The translations under genes and the position numbers were made by a program. The notes under the pieces were generated by a model. That model saw only the letters and a list, made by a program, of their open reading frames with translations. It was not told the DNA's origin and made no database searches. Positions 11,640-22,329 of a stretch of DNA of 64,000 bases are shown piece by piece (within the stretch, counting starts at the first letter, position 1; the number at the start of each line of letters is the position of its first letter). The DNA is from Delphinus delphis (Eukaryota > Chordata > Mammalia > Artiodactyla > Delphinidae): the NCBI RefSeq assembly GCF_949987515.2, contig NC_082697.1:19227730-19291729 (forward strand), given 5' to 3'.

Positions 11640-11800
11640 TAGGCTTGAACTCTGACTCAGCAATTTCCAGCTGTGTAACTTTGGCAAATGACTTAACTCC
11701 TCTGAGTTTCAGCTTCCTCATTAGTAAAATGGAATTTTGCAATACTCTGCAAGTGGGAGAATGGATATGAAAGTGTTAACTTCATAAGAGGTTGTCCAGT
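11640..11800 (+). mobile_element. MIR SINE
   Basis: It contains the MIR core in order: CAGCTGTGTAACTTTGGCAA, TGACTTAACTCCTCTGAG, and TTCCTCATTAGTAAAATGGA, followed by the 3' part GTTGTCCAGTAAATGTCTG. Ancient mammalian-wide tRNA-derived SINE. Confidence 0.75.
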
Positions 11801-11962
11801 AAATGTCTGTCAAAACTGTTGAAAGATAAGAGATTTCTAGAATCAGACTGGTACCTGGACATCTATGAGCAGAGTTTAGAGAGTTGGCTAAACAGAATGA
11901 CCTTTGGGTCCAGCCATGACATGGACATGTTTGTACTTGTATGTACGTCTCTGCGTTTAGGA

Positions 11963-12170
11963 CAGGGTTTCCCAATCTTGGCACTATTGACATTCTGGGC
12001 TGGAGAAGTCTTTGTTGTTGGCGGTGGTGTGTGGAGTGCATTGCAGGATATTTACCAGCATCTCTGGCCTCTACACGCTAGATGCATTAGCACTCCTACC
12101 CAAGGTTGTGACATTGCCAAATGTCTCCTGGGGTGGGTGGGGGGCAAAACTGCCCCTGGCTGAAGACCAC
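11963..12170. mobile_element. MER20 (hAT-Charlie DNA transposon)
   Basis: A nearly full-length copy of about 208 bp. It has terminus-like ends CAGGGTTTCCCAATC and GGCTGAAGACCAC, and the diagnostic internal order GCACTATTGACATTCTGGGC, TTTACCAGCATCTCTGGCCT, CACGCTAGATGCATTAGC and CATTGCCAAATGTCTCCTGG. MER20 is a non-autonomous eutherian hAT element; published work links some copies to endometrial enhancers, which cannot be judged here. A four-run G block lies at 12130-12144. Confidence 0.85.
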
Positions 12171-12303
12171 AAGCCTAGAAGATGAACTCACATGTAGGAA
12201 AAGCTGATGTGTGTGGTAGGGTGAGGGGTAGGGAGTGAGTGAGAGTAGTGGCTAAATAGTAAATGTGTCAATATCGCAATAAGGCAAAACCTGAGCTTTT
12301 CTA

Positions 12304-12507
12304 TTTTTTTTTTTTGGCCGTATGCAGGCCTCTCACTGCTGTGGCCTATCCCGTTGTGGAGCACAGCCTCCAGATATGCAGGCTCAGCGGCCATGGCTCA
12401 CGGACCCAGCCACTCCGCAGCATGTGGGATCTTCCCGGACCGGGGCACGAACCCGTGTCCCCTGCATCGGCAGGCGGACTCTCAACCACTGCGCCACCAG
12501 GGAAGCC
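12304..12507 (-). mobile_element. CHR-2-type SINE with target duplication
   Basis: Antisense SINE with T11 tail, GGCCGTATGCAGGCCTCTC, complete tRNA-related region and head GGGAAGCC. The repeat CCTGAGCTTTT occurs at 12290-12300 and again from 12507, which marks the insertion. Little divergence, so a relatively young copy. Confidence 0.93.
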
Positions 12508-12639
12508 CTGAGCTTTTTCCTTTTAAAGGCACCCCAAATGATTCATTGTTCAAAAAATAAACTTTAGTAGGATGACACAAATTATATAAAATACTTAGCA
12601 TATATTCACTTTACAACATTTCCTCATGCTGTACTATAA

Positions 12640-12775
12640 TCATCTATTTCCTGGGTTGTCTCTCCATTGACTACCAGCTTCCTGGGGGTATTATATCCCT
12701 TAGGACATGGCAGAGCACCTGACCCACAGTTGTTGAACAAAGGCAATATTTATTAAATGAATGGATTGTCAGATA
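12640..12775 (+). mobile_element. Possible LINE-2 3' end
   Basis: The order TGACTACCAGCTTCCTGGGG, GGCAGAGCACCTGACCCAC and 'TATTTATTAAATGAATGG' fits a diverged L2 tail. Weakly supported. Confidence 0.4.
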
Positions 12776-12954
12776 ATTCTAATATGGCTCAGACACCAGT
12801 ATAATTGCTCTTACAGATCTATTGAGTAAGAACAATAGTATATAATATGCTGTTTTAAAATACTTGGTCAGTAGACTAGCTCACCTGGATAGTTATGGAA
12901 ATCCAGAGATCCAACCTCAACCCTGACAATTAGGCCAAATTTTTTCTGACTGGC

Positions 12955-12995
12955 TGAATAGATGGATGGATAGATGGATGGATGAATAGAGAAGG
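12955..12995. repeat. GATG/GATA microsatellite
   Basis: Short interrupted tetranucleotide array (GATGGATGGATAGATGGATG). No tail or SINE body adjoins it. Confidence 0.8.
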
Positions 12996-13079
12996 ATATG
13001 GGATAGATAAGGATGCATATGAACAATTCTTAAATATAAGGAAAAGTATGGAAAGAGAGTAGCCCTGGGAAGAGCAGAA

Positions 13080-13265
13080 GTTAACATTTATTGAAGGCTT
13101 ACTCAGTCCTAAACACCGTATTGGTGTTTTACATATGTTATCCTATTTAATCCTCATAATGATGACGGTTTTATGATTCCCATGTTAAAACCCAGGCTTC
13201 GTGATATTAAGCAACCTACTCAGAATGGAAGGGTGGTCCTAGGAGCCCAGCCCTAAGTATCTCAT
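13080..13265 (-). mobile_element. MIR SINE
   Basis: Antisense MIR: TAACATTTATTGAAGGCTTA, CTATTTAATCCTCATAATGA, 'TTCCCATGTTAAAACCCAGG' and the end 'GGAGCCCAGCCCTAAG'. Ancient and diverged. Confidence 0.7.
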
Positions 13266-13839
13266 ATACCTAAGATAACCTCCAGTTGCACAATTTTACA
13301 GAAATCTTCCCCATCCCAAATGCAGAGCAGAGACCTATGAAGCATCTGAGTCTATGGCCTTCCAGGACCTCATCTTCCCCCCGGCGTGGTGGATGCAGCC
13401 TGGCCCAACTCTGAGCCTGAAGCTTCATGGCAGATCCTTCTGCTTCCTGTTTATAGTGTTGACAGGTTACAATGCATGTGGCCTTGGCTGGGTGCCCATC
13501 CCACACAGGGACCTCCCCCCCGCCACTGTCAGGAGCCCTCTGCAAGTGGGTGATATGGAAATTACCTCTCACCTCTACTGCAAGCTGCCTGTGGCTGCGT
13601 TCATCACCAGGTGAAGAAATGTCTTTTTCTTTGGAAACCAATCACTCACCAGTCGAGCCAGGATTCTAACACAGATGGTTAAGCAATCTTCATTCTCTCC
13701 TATCCCATCCAATGTGTTTGTATATTTGGACACACCCTTTTATAGGATTCCCACCATCATTCTGGGAAGACCATTCTCAGAGATCCTTGAACTCCACAGT
13801 AGGCTTTCCCTGCATCTGGCATGTCCTAGTGAGGTGTAT
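13266..13839. other. Unassigned single-copy-like DNA
   Basis: Balanced composition with open frames on both strands (for example 13270-13641 minus and 13354-13614 plus). None has a recognised domain and they overlap each other, so no gene is called. Confidence 0.45.
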
Positions 13840-14170
13840 ATTCATTCATTCATTCCATAAATCCAATGTATTTATTAGGCTTCTACTATATGTCAGACTC
13901 TGCGTTAAGAGTAGGAAGGAGACAGACAAGGACATGAACCTTGCATTCTAATGGGAAGAGAAGGCAAGTAATTAGATATGTCCTTGGAAATAATATGGGG
14001 GATGGGCTAGGGAAGACATGGGGGTTGGACAAGGCTATACAAATTCAGGTGATCAGGGAAGTCTTTTCTGGGATGAAGTGGGTGAAGTGCTCTGGTTTGA
14101 GCCCTTGGGGAGGGGGACTGTGGAGCAAACTGGTTCAGGCCATGGACAGAACCAGAGCAGTTGTTGTGTC
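13840..14170 (-). mobile_element. LINE-2 3' region, antisense
   Basis: It is the reverse complement of the L2 tail: TTCATTCATTCCATAAATCC, ATTAGGCTTCTACTATATGT, 'GACATGAACCTTGCATTCTA' and then the block GATCAGGGAAGTCTTTTCTG that matches the reverse of the L2 GAAGCCTTCCCTGACC segment. Confidence 0.75.
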
Positions 14171-14359
14171 TTGCTGGATGTATATCAAATTATGGAATTA
14201 AAAAATAAAAATAAAAAAAAATGAGAGAGAAAAAAACCAAGAGGATAAGAAAGAGAAATCAAAGTTGTCATATACCAAAGAAAGTTTGAAGAGGATAAGG
14301 CCTCAGACGAGAGCTTGGACTCCTGTGGAAAGAGGAAGAAACCTAAAGACACAGAAGGA

Positions 14360-14600
14360 AATTGACCTAATATTTATTTAGTATTGGATACTGAGCCAAA
14401 TGGTTGACATATATTGCTTGATTGAGTTCTTTATCAAAACAAAGAAACAAACAAATCCCCATAATATATCATGATGCCCATTTCACAGATGGGGAAACTG
14501 AGGTTCAGGGAGTTTAAATACATTTTTTCTTGGTCATCCTGCTGGGGGGTGGGGGGTGGGATTCAAACCTAGGGCTCATGTCTCTAAAAGGCATGTCCTG
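14360..14600 (-). mobile_element. MIR SINE
   Basis: Antisense MIR: the 'TATTTATTTAGTATTGGATA' tail side, CCCATTTCACAGATGGGGAA, ACTGAGGTTCAGGGAGTTTA and ATTCAAACCTAGGGCTCATG. It includes a G6-T-G6-T-G3 block at 14544-14560. Confidence 0.75.
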
Positions 14601-15109
14601 TCCATGATGTAAAGCCATATCCCTATGAGGATGAACAGCTGAGTATTTTGTCTGAGGTAGAGTATAAGGAAAATTTTATGGGGTGAAGAAGGGAGAGGGT
14701 GGTACATGTGTAAACTAGTCCGTGTTGAAACATTTGGTGGGGAAGAGAAAGAGAGTGGGCAGAGAGTGGCTTGAGCGGGTAGGAACCAGAATTCAGATTT
14801 AGTGAATGGAGCACATCCAACAGATATTGAGTTGTGGTTACTGATCACTTTTTCTTCCATTTTGATCTCTATACCTGTCTTATCCCCTGGACTTGAAGAC
14901 AAGGGTCATTAACTTTTAAAAAATACATGTTTAGCATGTGCTCATGGTGAACTCAGACAGTATAATGAGTTACACAGTGAAAACCAGTCTCCCTTCTCCT
15001 GTCCCCATATCTCATACTACCCTTATCAGCTAAGGACCATTTCAAACTTTAAGTGTGAGCTTGAGGACTTATAAGCCTTGTTACTTTAGGGGCTCTATTG
15101 TACCTTTCT
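14601..15109. other. Unassigned DNA
   Basis: No gene was recognised. The stretch 14915-15030 (AAATACATGTTTAGCATGTG, then CCAGTCTCCCTTCTCCTGTC) may be an old LINE-like remnant but I cannot name it. The open frame at 14576-14902 (minus) has no domain. Confidence 0.4.
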
Positions 15110-15570
15110 AAGCCTCATTTATTCATTAATTAAACACATAATTACTAAATACCTATTGGGCAAAGTCTTAGTTACTTTTTCTTTATGTTTCCTATTATGC
15201 TATAACAAATTATCACAAACTTAGTGACATAAAACAACATAATTTATTACTTTAAAGCTCTGGACATCAGAAACCCAAAATGACTTGGTAGAGCTGCATT
15301 CCTTCTGGAAGCTTCAGAGGAGAATCAGTTTCCTTGCCTTTTCCAACTTCTAGAAGCCACCTGCATTCCTTGGGTCCTGGTCCCTTCCTCTGTCTTCAAA
15401 GCCAGCAGCAAAGCATCTTCAAATCTCTCTTTCTTTGACTCTGATTCTCCCCTTTTCCCTTATAAAGATGTTTGTGAGTAGCTTGAGCCAAACTGGATAA
15501 TTTAGCATCATTTCCCCATCTCAGGATTCTAAACTGCATCTTCAAAGTCTCTTTTGCTATATAAAGTCAC

Positions 15571-15870
15571 ATGCAAATCAAAACTACAATGCGATATCAT
15601 CTCACGCCAGTCAGAATGGCCATCATCAAAAACTCTACAAACAACAAATGCTGGAGAGGGTGTGGAGGAAAGGGAATCCTCTTGCACTATTGGTGGGAAT
15701 GTAAGTTGATATTATTTACAATAGCCAGGACTTGGAAGCAACCTAAGTGTCCATCAACAGATGAATGGATAAAGAAGATGTGGCACATATATACAATGGA
15801 ATATTACTCAGCCATAAAAAGAAAGGAAATTGAGTTATTTGTAGTGAGGTGGATGAGTCTGTCATACTGA
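15571..15870 (+). pseudogene. L1 ORF2 end with in-frame internal deletion
   Basis: About 100 codons. It starts at the conserved [16 protein letters not shown] segment and keeps the cysteine-rich motif CWRGCGGKG...YWWECKL. It then joins [20 protein letters not shown] directly. The 956-1528/627-869 copy has further residues between these blocks, so a segment is missing here while the frame stays open. It ends early at the locally duplicated region. It is a fragment of a dead L1, not a gene. Confidence 0.92.
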
Positions 15871-16331
15871 GTGTGTCTCACTGAGTGAAGTGTGTCATAC
15901 TGAGTGAAGTAAGTCAGAAAGAGAAAAACAAATACTGTATGCTAACACATATATATGGAATCTAAAAAAAAAAATGGTCATGAAGAACCTAGGGGCAAAA
16001 CGGGAATAAAGACACAGACCTACTAGAGGATGGACTTGAGGACACGGGTAGGGGGAAGGGTAAGCTGGGACAAAGTGAGAGAGTGGCATGGACATATATA
16101 CACTACCAAATGTAAAACACATAGCTAGTGGGAAGCAGCTGCATAGCACAGGGAGATCAGCTCGGTGCTTTGTGACCAGCTAGAGGGGTGGGATAGGGAG
16201 GGTGGGAGGGAGACGCAAGAGAGAAGAGATATGGGGATATATGTATATGTATAACTGATTTGCTTTGTTATAAAGCAGAAACTAACACCATTGTAAAGCA
16301 ATTGTACTCCAATAAAAATGTTAAAAAAAAA
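15571..16331 (+). mobile_element. L1 with internal deletion, inside an LTR
   Basis: Plus-strand 3' end of L1: ORF2 end, 3' UTR and tail ...AATGTTAAAAAAAAA. The repeat ATAAAGTCACAT flanks it at 15561-15572 and 16332-16343. Relative to the other copies, the sequence jumps from the cysteine-rich block straight to the terminal ORF2 domain at about 15710, skipping an intermediate ORF2 segment. A motif around TCATACTGAGTGAAGT is locally repeated at 15860-15912. A G-run block lies at 16185-16210. Confidence 0.93.
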
Positions 16332-16599
16332 ATAAAGTCACATATTCACAGGTTCCAGGTATTCGAATGTGAACATCTTTGAGGGGCTAGTATTCAGCCT
16401 ACCACACCATCTAACATGAAAATGAATCTCTATGCCCAGATTTTAAAAAATATCATATCTCTAAAATAAGTTAAAATTCATCCAGTTCTCTTCATTCCAT
16501 TGATATCACATAGCTGTGTTATCCTTGTCTCTCAGGTCACTGTAAAGACTTCACACTAGGATCCTGGTACCTGGATCAGTTTTCCCATCGAGTCTGCAC

Positions 16600-17010
16600 T
16601 CTGCTGCCAGGTGGCCTTTCTAAGCCTACATGCTGTTCATCCTATTCCCCTTTTAAAATATCTCAGTGACCCCCCATTGGCCTCCATATGACGTAAAACC
16701 TCCCTTGCAGCATTAACGAGACTTCACACGCTACCCTGTAGCTTCCTGAACTTCCTCCAGCTCCTCAGGTCTGGTCCGCCTGCCCCCTGGCCTCTGCATG
16801 TGCTCTCAGCTTAGGTGTTAGCTCCTTAGGGAAGCCACCCCTGACTCTCTACGGCTAGACTAGATTAAATCTTGTCTCTGTGGTCCAACAGCAACTCTGC
16901 ATCACCTATCAAACTCTCATTGTGCTGAATGGACATGAATCTTGTTCATCTGCGGTTGTTTAATAAGTATTTGTTGACTTAGTGACTGCATGAATGAATG
17001 AATGTATGAG
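16600..17010 (+). mobile_element. LINE-2 fragment
   Basis: L2 order: 'GTGACCCCCCATTGGCCTCC', ACCTCCCTTGCAGCATTAAC, 'CCTGGCCTCTGCATGTGCTC', TAGGTGTTAGCTCCTTAGGG, AAGCCACCCCTGACTCTCTA and the tail TGACTGCATGAATGAATGAA. Diverged but long. Confidence 0.8.
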
Positions 17011-18156
17011 CCACACTCTCACCAGACTCACCAGAGAAACAGAGTGTCTGATTTCCACCCCACTCTGATGTTTATCATTAACCTTGATTCTCTGAGTGCA
17101 AAGTCTATTTGGAAAGGTAGTAACTGTTATGGAGGGCTGTGGGTTTCAGTTTCTCGTTAGAAAAAGAACCGTCTGTATATATTCGGCATGCATTTTGGCA
17201 GGGGGGTGCATCCAGAAACCTTTGAGCTTTTAGAGTCGGGGCCTTGTCTTCTTCTCCAGCTCTAGACAGATCAGTTGTGCAGAGCTGAAAGCCATCAAAA
17301 GCTAGAAACAGTTCAACAAGAACTATTGCCAGTGTAGACTTGTTATGGACATACTGCATGCTCACAAGGTTTTAATAGACAACCATCCAAAAGCAGTTCT
17401 TTGCACCAACATGCATTCTATCTTCCTTAACCTTCCCCTTCCACAGAATATTCCTGGCCTTCCTGAAAGCAAAGGACCAGGTTCAGTGAGCTGAAATTCC
17501 CCAGAGAAGGGAGGAGAGTCAAGCAGGGGACTCTGGAAGGGGTGGGGACACTTTTTTCCTCCTTCCGGACATGCCATGGAAGGCAGTAAACCACACACGC
17601 AGCTTGTTTGGCTGGAAACAGCAGACCCAGTGCAACGCACGACGTGGCGGCATCTCTCAGGGAGGGTTGCAGCTTACAATATTCCACTATTCTAACGCCA
17701 ACCTGGCAGCTGAGATGGACAGGCAGGCTTTCCTACCAGGAGAAGTTTCTGCTTCACACAGAAGGTGGATTACAGGAAGGATGTGGACATGCCATGGTTC
17801 ATATCAGGAATTCTTCAGCAGGAGAGAGCACGGAAGGTTGTTTATCAGCAGATCTTGCCAAATAGATCGGGCATATTTGATACAGGCTGGCAGCTCACCC
17901 AAGCCCTAGGAAAACTATTTCCTCCCCCTTCCTCTCCTAACTTCTCTGGGTCAGCTTATTTGTTCAGCTCTCTAACTGGCCATCCCAGATGAGCAGGTAA
18001 AGGAACCTTCCACATCCTCAGGCAAGATATAAGTTGTGGCTTTAGTTCCTGATGTCTTCCAAGAAGTAGTCGTTCCAGAGTAGACATTTCATTCTCTTTC
18101 TCGTCCCCCAATTACAGGCTCTGGCCATTCATGAAGAGAGAACTCAAAAAACTATT
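17011..18156. other. Unassigned single-copy-like DNA
   Basis: No repeat or gene recognised. Several overlapping open frames of 75-112 codons on both strands (17105-17992) lack domains and a consistent splice context, so they are treated as chance. Confidence 0.45.
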
Positions 18157-18170
18157 AAAAGGCCAGAGAA

Positions 18171-18464
18171 TATGGGGAGGGGGAAGGGTAAGCTGGGACA
18201 AAGGAAGAGAGTGGCATGGACATATATACACTACCAAACGTAAAATCCATAGCTAGTGGGAAGCAGCCGCATAGCACAGGGAGATCAGCTCCGTGCTTTG
18301 TGACCACCTAGAGGGGTGGGATAGGGAGGGTGGGAGGGAGGGAGACGCAAGAGGGAGGAGATATGGGAACATATGTATATGTATAACTGATTCACTTTGT
18401 TATAAAGCAGAAACTAACACACCATTGTAAACAATTATACTCCAATAAAGATGTTAAAAAAAAA
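18171..18464 (+). mobile_element. L1 3' UTR-only insertion with target duplication
   Basis: A severely 5'-truncated L1 keeping only about 290 bp of 3' UTR plus tail: GGGAAGGGTAAGCTGGGACA, GTGGGAAGCAGCCGCATAGC, 'AAGCAGAAACTAACACACCA' and AATAAAGATGTTAAAA. Flanks AAAAGGCCAGAGAA (18157-18170) and AAAAGGCCGGAGAA (18465-18478) differ at one base. The G-run block is at 18313-18342. Confidence 0.95.
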
Positions 18465-18619
18465 AAAAGGCCGGAGAAAAACAGAGTGGACTCGATTCAC
18501 TCCTTGTCTGGTGGTGGGTCTTCCTAACTAAATACTGGCCCAAGAGATTTAATTAACCATGATTAACAATGAGACCCTCCCCATGAGACCCTACCAGTCG
18601 CCTGGTAGGTTTGTGAAGC

Positions 18620-18705
18620 TGCAGCTTTCTGAGTTTTCCCCAGACCTTGTGAATCAGAACCTCTGGGTGTAGGCCTCAGGAATCTGTGTGATGCAGGGGT
18701 TAGGG
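18620..18705. mobile_element. Possible MER5-like fragment
   Basis: GAATCAGAACCTCTGGGTGT followed by 'GGCCTCAGGAATCTGTG' resembles the middle of a MER5A-type element. Ends are not visible. Confidence 0.4.
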
Positions 18706-18789
18706 ATGGAAATGGAGATTAATTTTGAGCAAATTTGCCCTTGCACTGAGGATGACCATGGAATGCATGTATCAATTGATTTTGACTTC

Positions 18790-19005
18790 GGATGGCTCTG
18801 GATGTGAATCTTAGCTCTGCTGCTTACTAAGTGTGTGACCTTGGGGAAGGTACCTCTTCTCTCTTAGTCTCAGCTTTCTCAGCTGTAAAATGGGAACAGT
18901 AACAGTATTTCCTATCAAGTCTGCCATGGGCATAAAATGAAGTTGTGCAAATAAAGTGTCTGACACATAGTAAGTGGTCCATAGATGGCAGTGGGTCCTA
19001 ATGGT
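18790..19005 (+). mobile_element. MIR SINE
   Basis: A long, clear MIR: GAATCTTAGCTCTGCTGCTT, ACTAAGTGTGTGACCTTGGG, TTTCTCAGCTGTAAAATGGG and the 3' part 'AGTGTCTGACACATAGTAAG'. Confidence 0.85.
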
Positions 19006-19164
19006 GTGGCTTTGAGTAACTATGTCTGAGTAGGGAAAGGATCTCCCATCTTCTCTGGGCCAAACGCTGAGTTTCGCTCTAGGAAGAGATGGACCCCTGA
19101 TGTCTAGTGAAGTACGCTTCCTATGAGAATTGACATATGTGACTAGAAAGTGACATCTAATCCG

Positions 19165-19255
19165 TGGAAGAGCGGCAGGAGGTGGCAGACAGATCTGGGT
19201 TTGAGTCTCGCCTCTGACTATGAGATGTTGGGCAAAATTTTCTGTCTTTCTCAAC
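19165..19255 (+). mobile_element. MIR SINE, truncated at an L1
   Basis: Wording GATCTGGGTTTGAGTCTCGC, 'CTCTGACTATGAGATGTTGG' and GCAAAATTTTCTGTCTTTCT is a 5' MIR portion. It stops where the antisense L1 3' UTR begins at about 19256, so the L1 probably interrupted or replaced its 3' half. Confidence 0.65.
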
Positions 19256-19480
19256 CTCCTTTTTAAAATCAATTTATTTTTTAGTAAAGTGTAGTTGATT
19301 TACAATATTGTGTGAGTTTCAGGTACAGTCAAGTGATTCAGTTTTATATACACATATTTTTTTCAGATTCTTTTCCTTTATAGATTATTACAAGGTATTG
19401 AATATAGTTCCCTGTGCTCTACAGTAAATCCTTGTTGCTTATCTATATATTTTATGTGCAGTAGTTTGTACATGTAAATC
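19256..19480 (-). mobile_element. L1 3' UTR fragment, older subfamily
   Basis: Antisense L1 3' UTR of the artiodactyl type with GTTGATTTACAATATTGTGT, 'TATAGATTATTACAAGGTAT', GAATATAGTTCCCTGTGCTC and AGTAAATCCTTGTTGCTTAT. It shares wording with the fragment at 55868-56130. This UTR type differs from that of the copies at 264, 15571, 18171 and 30727. Diverged. Confidence 0.85.
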
Positions 19481-19884
19481 AGCCTCTTTTATTTGAATTA
19501 TACAAATAATATTTGTCTTGAAAATTTTCTAGGGAGATCAGGTGAAGCATCTATAAATTTTAGTGTTTTCATTTTTTTTTTGATCTATTCTGGTTCCAAA
19601 TGATATACTTTTCTGTTCATGGATTACACGTGACAAATACTATTTGGGGAAAGTGAGCAATTGATGGTATTAATCTTTTACACATTGAAGAATTGTACAT
19701 TAATCATGGAAACTACAAGGAATATTTGCCAGTCTTTGGGGAGATGGAGTTCATTCATTCATCGTACAGTCATGACACATAAAAAGTAATTACTAAAGGG
19801 TCATTTAAAAATTAATATTGCTAATATAGTAACATTCATACTAATAATAAAAGTCAGTTTGGACTAGTACATGAAGAATGTGAG

Positions 19885-20065
19885 TTGAGACGGAGTCAGC
19901 TATTCCAGTGGTTAGAAGCTGTGTGACCTTGACTAAGATACTAAACCTCTCTGAGGCTGAGTTGTGTCATCTGTAAGAACAGAAGGCTATACCCACATTG
20001 CTAGTTTGTAGTGAGAATTAAATAGTGTACATCATGCTACGAAAGACCACAGTCGACATTCAACA
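19885..20065 (+). mobile_element. MIR SINE
   Basis: It has 'CCAGTGGTTAGAAGCTGTG', TGACCTTGACTAAGATACTA, AACCTCTCTGAGGCTGAGTT and a diverged 3' end near 'CGACATTCAACATATG'. Confidence 0.7.
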
Positions 20066-20094
20066 TATGTGTATATTAAGCCACATATCTTTCT

Positions 20095-20580
20095 ACTTTT
20101 CTTAAATATCTTACCAATTTTTTATTTGTCTCTTGGATTTTCCATATAGATAGGATTATCTGCAAATAGTGGTACTTTTGCACATTCATTATCCATAGTT
20201 AAACCTCCTTTTTTTTTTCTCATTGTGGGGAGTAGGACTTCTAGGACAATGCTAAACTATAATTATAGTTGTCAACTGCTTCTTCTCCTGTTTTGCATCA
20301 GTGGGGATGATTCTGGTATTTTATCATTAGGTATGATTTAGTTATCAAACTCTAGTAGCATTATTGTATTCTACATTTTTTTCCTATTTTTACGGTAGTA
20401 AATTTTGTTTGTTTGTTTTTTTCCTAATCAGGAATGAACCCTTACTAACTATTTTGTTTTGTTTCTAGCAGTTCTCAAAGTGATGTTATGGTGTCTTCTT
20501 CTTTAATCTGCTAATCTGTATGATTGACGCTAATAATATACAACCATCCTTGCATTACTGGAATCAACTCTACCTGTTCC
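20095..20580 (-). mobile_element. Ancient L1 reverse-transcriptase fragment
   Basis: Antisense L1 ORF2 wording from the polymerase region: GGATTTTCCATATAGATAGG, ATTATCTGCAAATAGTGGTA, GGACTTCTAGGACAATGCTA, 'TTCTTTAATCTGCTAATCTG' and AACCATCCTTGCATTACTGG. Many indels destroy the frame. An old L1M/L1P-age remnant much more diverged than the other L1 copies. Confidence 0.75.
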
Positions 20581-22094
20581 ACTGAGTGCAAATGAAACAC
20601 TTTCCTCCTTCTCTGCCAGACCCTGGTCCTGTAGCAGGTCTCTCTGATGTCTGCATCCCCTGTTCCATGGCATGGTCTTTTTAGAGGGAGGGGGAAATGA
20701 AGATGGGGCCCATTTGCAAGTGCATATGGGAGGAGATTGTCACAAGACTTGTTAGACATTCGGAGAGAGAAACCCATGAGTTCCTGGTTCCTGTTGATAT
20801 CAGGTTTAGAGGCCTTTGGAGTCTGTTCTCTTGTGCCATCCCATCCCCTGCAAATTGCTGCTGCAGCAGCCTCCGACCAGCTGCTAGGCACCTGACTTCA
20901 CGTCCCTCTGACCACAGAGGACCAAGGCCACGTCTGCCCAAGGCCGTTTCCATAGAAATGTAAATACATAGCGAGTGCTTCCTCTTCAGGCCATCTTGTC
21001 CCTCTCTTCCCTTTTTTTTCTTCTAGATCTTTTATGACAGTAGCTTGGGTTTCACAACAGAGAGATGTGTCATTCAGTCACGCAGTTCCCTATGAAGAAA
21101 TAGATGTACTTTTCTTCTCTCTATTCTTTTTTGAAAGCACGGAAAATAATGACAGATAAACTTCTGGGTCTTGATGAGGATGTCAAGTGCATCTCTCCTA
21201 CAGGGGACGGGAGAGAAATAGGGGCTAAGCCCAGTGGACTCATTGCACATGGGTCTGATTCCAGGTTTGCCAGATAGAAGGGGAGCTCTCACATAAGGTG
21301 ATGCATGGTGTTGCATCAGCTCCCAATAGCAGTTCAGACCCAACTCTGTCGACGCTAAGCGTGGGTATAAGGATTTCTGTCTTCCTGGAAGAGGCACGAC
21401 TCCTTCTGCCCTCCAGCTTGCCTCCCCCGTGTCAAAGACTGTTAACTCAAAATCCGTATGGCCCCCTGGGAGTGAGGGAGAACCCACTTTTAAGCTTCAA
21501 GCTGTGTTGATTGGGGTTGAGTTATTTATATTCAGTTTTCTGAAAGACCAAGCTCTGGGAAGGTGCATAGGCAGGGCATAAACAATGAAGGATTGAAGCC
21601 AGGAAGTGTGTCTTAGGTCAGATGCTCAGAAGCAGACTCTGAGATGAGGATTCATTAGCAGGTAACTTATGAAGGGAAACTGGGAAGAGAGGGTCAAATC
21701 AGACAGGAATGGGCAGGGGATCAAGCAAGAGTGTGAGCTCAGGCAAAGTCCTACGAGGTTGACTACGGCTTGATCCAGCAATGATACTGGATTCTTAGTT
21801 AAACCTCAGAGGTATCCTGATTTGAAGTAAGGAAGTTGAGTTTTCATGCAATTGCACACCACAGTCACATTAAAAGTTCTCAGGGAGGACATACTTTCCT
21901 AGGAACTTCCAGCTTTCTGTGCAATCGGACAAAGTGGGCTCAAGTAGCACAAGGGTGGTCCCCTGAGAAAACCACAGGCGCCAAGGGACACACACAAACG
22001 GATAAAGGGGTTCTGCAAGGATCTGGCTGCACCACCCAAACTGTTTTCCCATAAAGGCATTAGTCATGTAATGGACCTGGGTTAAGCCTACAGA
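20581..22094. other. Unassigned DNA
   Basis: No gene was recognised. Open frames of 90-137 codons occur on the minus strand (20511-20891, 20681-20953, 21074-21487) without domains. 21610-21740 (GCTCAGAAGCAGACTCTGAG...) has wording similar to 42728-42780 and may be a shared ancient repeat that I cannot name. Confidence 0.4.
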
Positions 22095-22215
22095 TGCCCA
22101 GCTCTCACCGAGGCCGACGGGATCAGTATTTCTGGGAGTGGAGCCCAGAAACCTGCAGGTTTGTCCAGCTCTCTGTATGATTCTAATGCCTTCTAATGGT
22201 GGAGAACCACAGCTT
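22095..22215. mobile_element. MER5-like hAT fragment
   Basis: 'CCCAGAAACCTGCAGGTTTG' and the terminus-like TGGTGGAGAACCACAGC fit the end of a MER5A-type element. Confidence 0.5.
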
Positions 22216-22329
22216 TAAGTGTTGCAAAGGGCTGAGGATTCGATCATGGCAAACAGCAAGTGGGGGGTCAAGGCAACAAGAAGCACAATTCTTTAAATAG
22301 GAAGAAAGAGCCATGTGTGAGACTGAAAA

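Larger units (their letters stand above)
15168..16407 (-). mobile_element. MLT1/MaLR-type LTR, split by an L1
   Basis: The two LTR parts are 15168-15572 and 16344-16407. Antisense wording includes CTATTATGCTATAACAAATT, ATCACAAACTTAGTGACATA, 'GAGGAGAATCAGTTTCCTTG', GTTCCAGGTATTCGAATGTG and a final 'CCTACCACACC', which fit an ancient ERVL-MaLR-like LTR read backwards. No internal retroviral sequence is present. The L1 at 15571-16331 sits inside it with its own target duplication, so the LTR is older than the L1. An antisense L2 tail (15110-15165) adjoins it. Confidence 0.7.

Noticed and set aside
18811..19272. 153-codon open frame on the minus strand
   Set aside because: It runs antisense through a clear MIR and the start of an L1 UTR fragment.
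21074..21487. 137-codon open frame on the minus strand
   Set aside because: No domain, no splice or transcript context, and it overlaps an open frame on the other strand.
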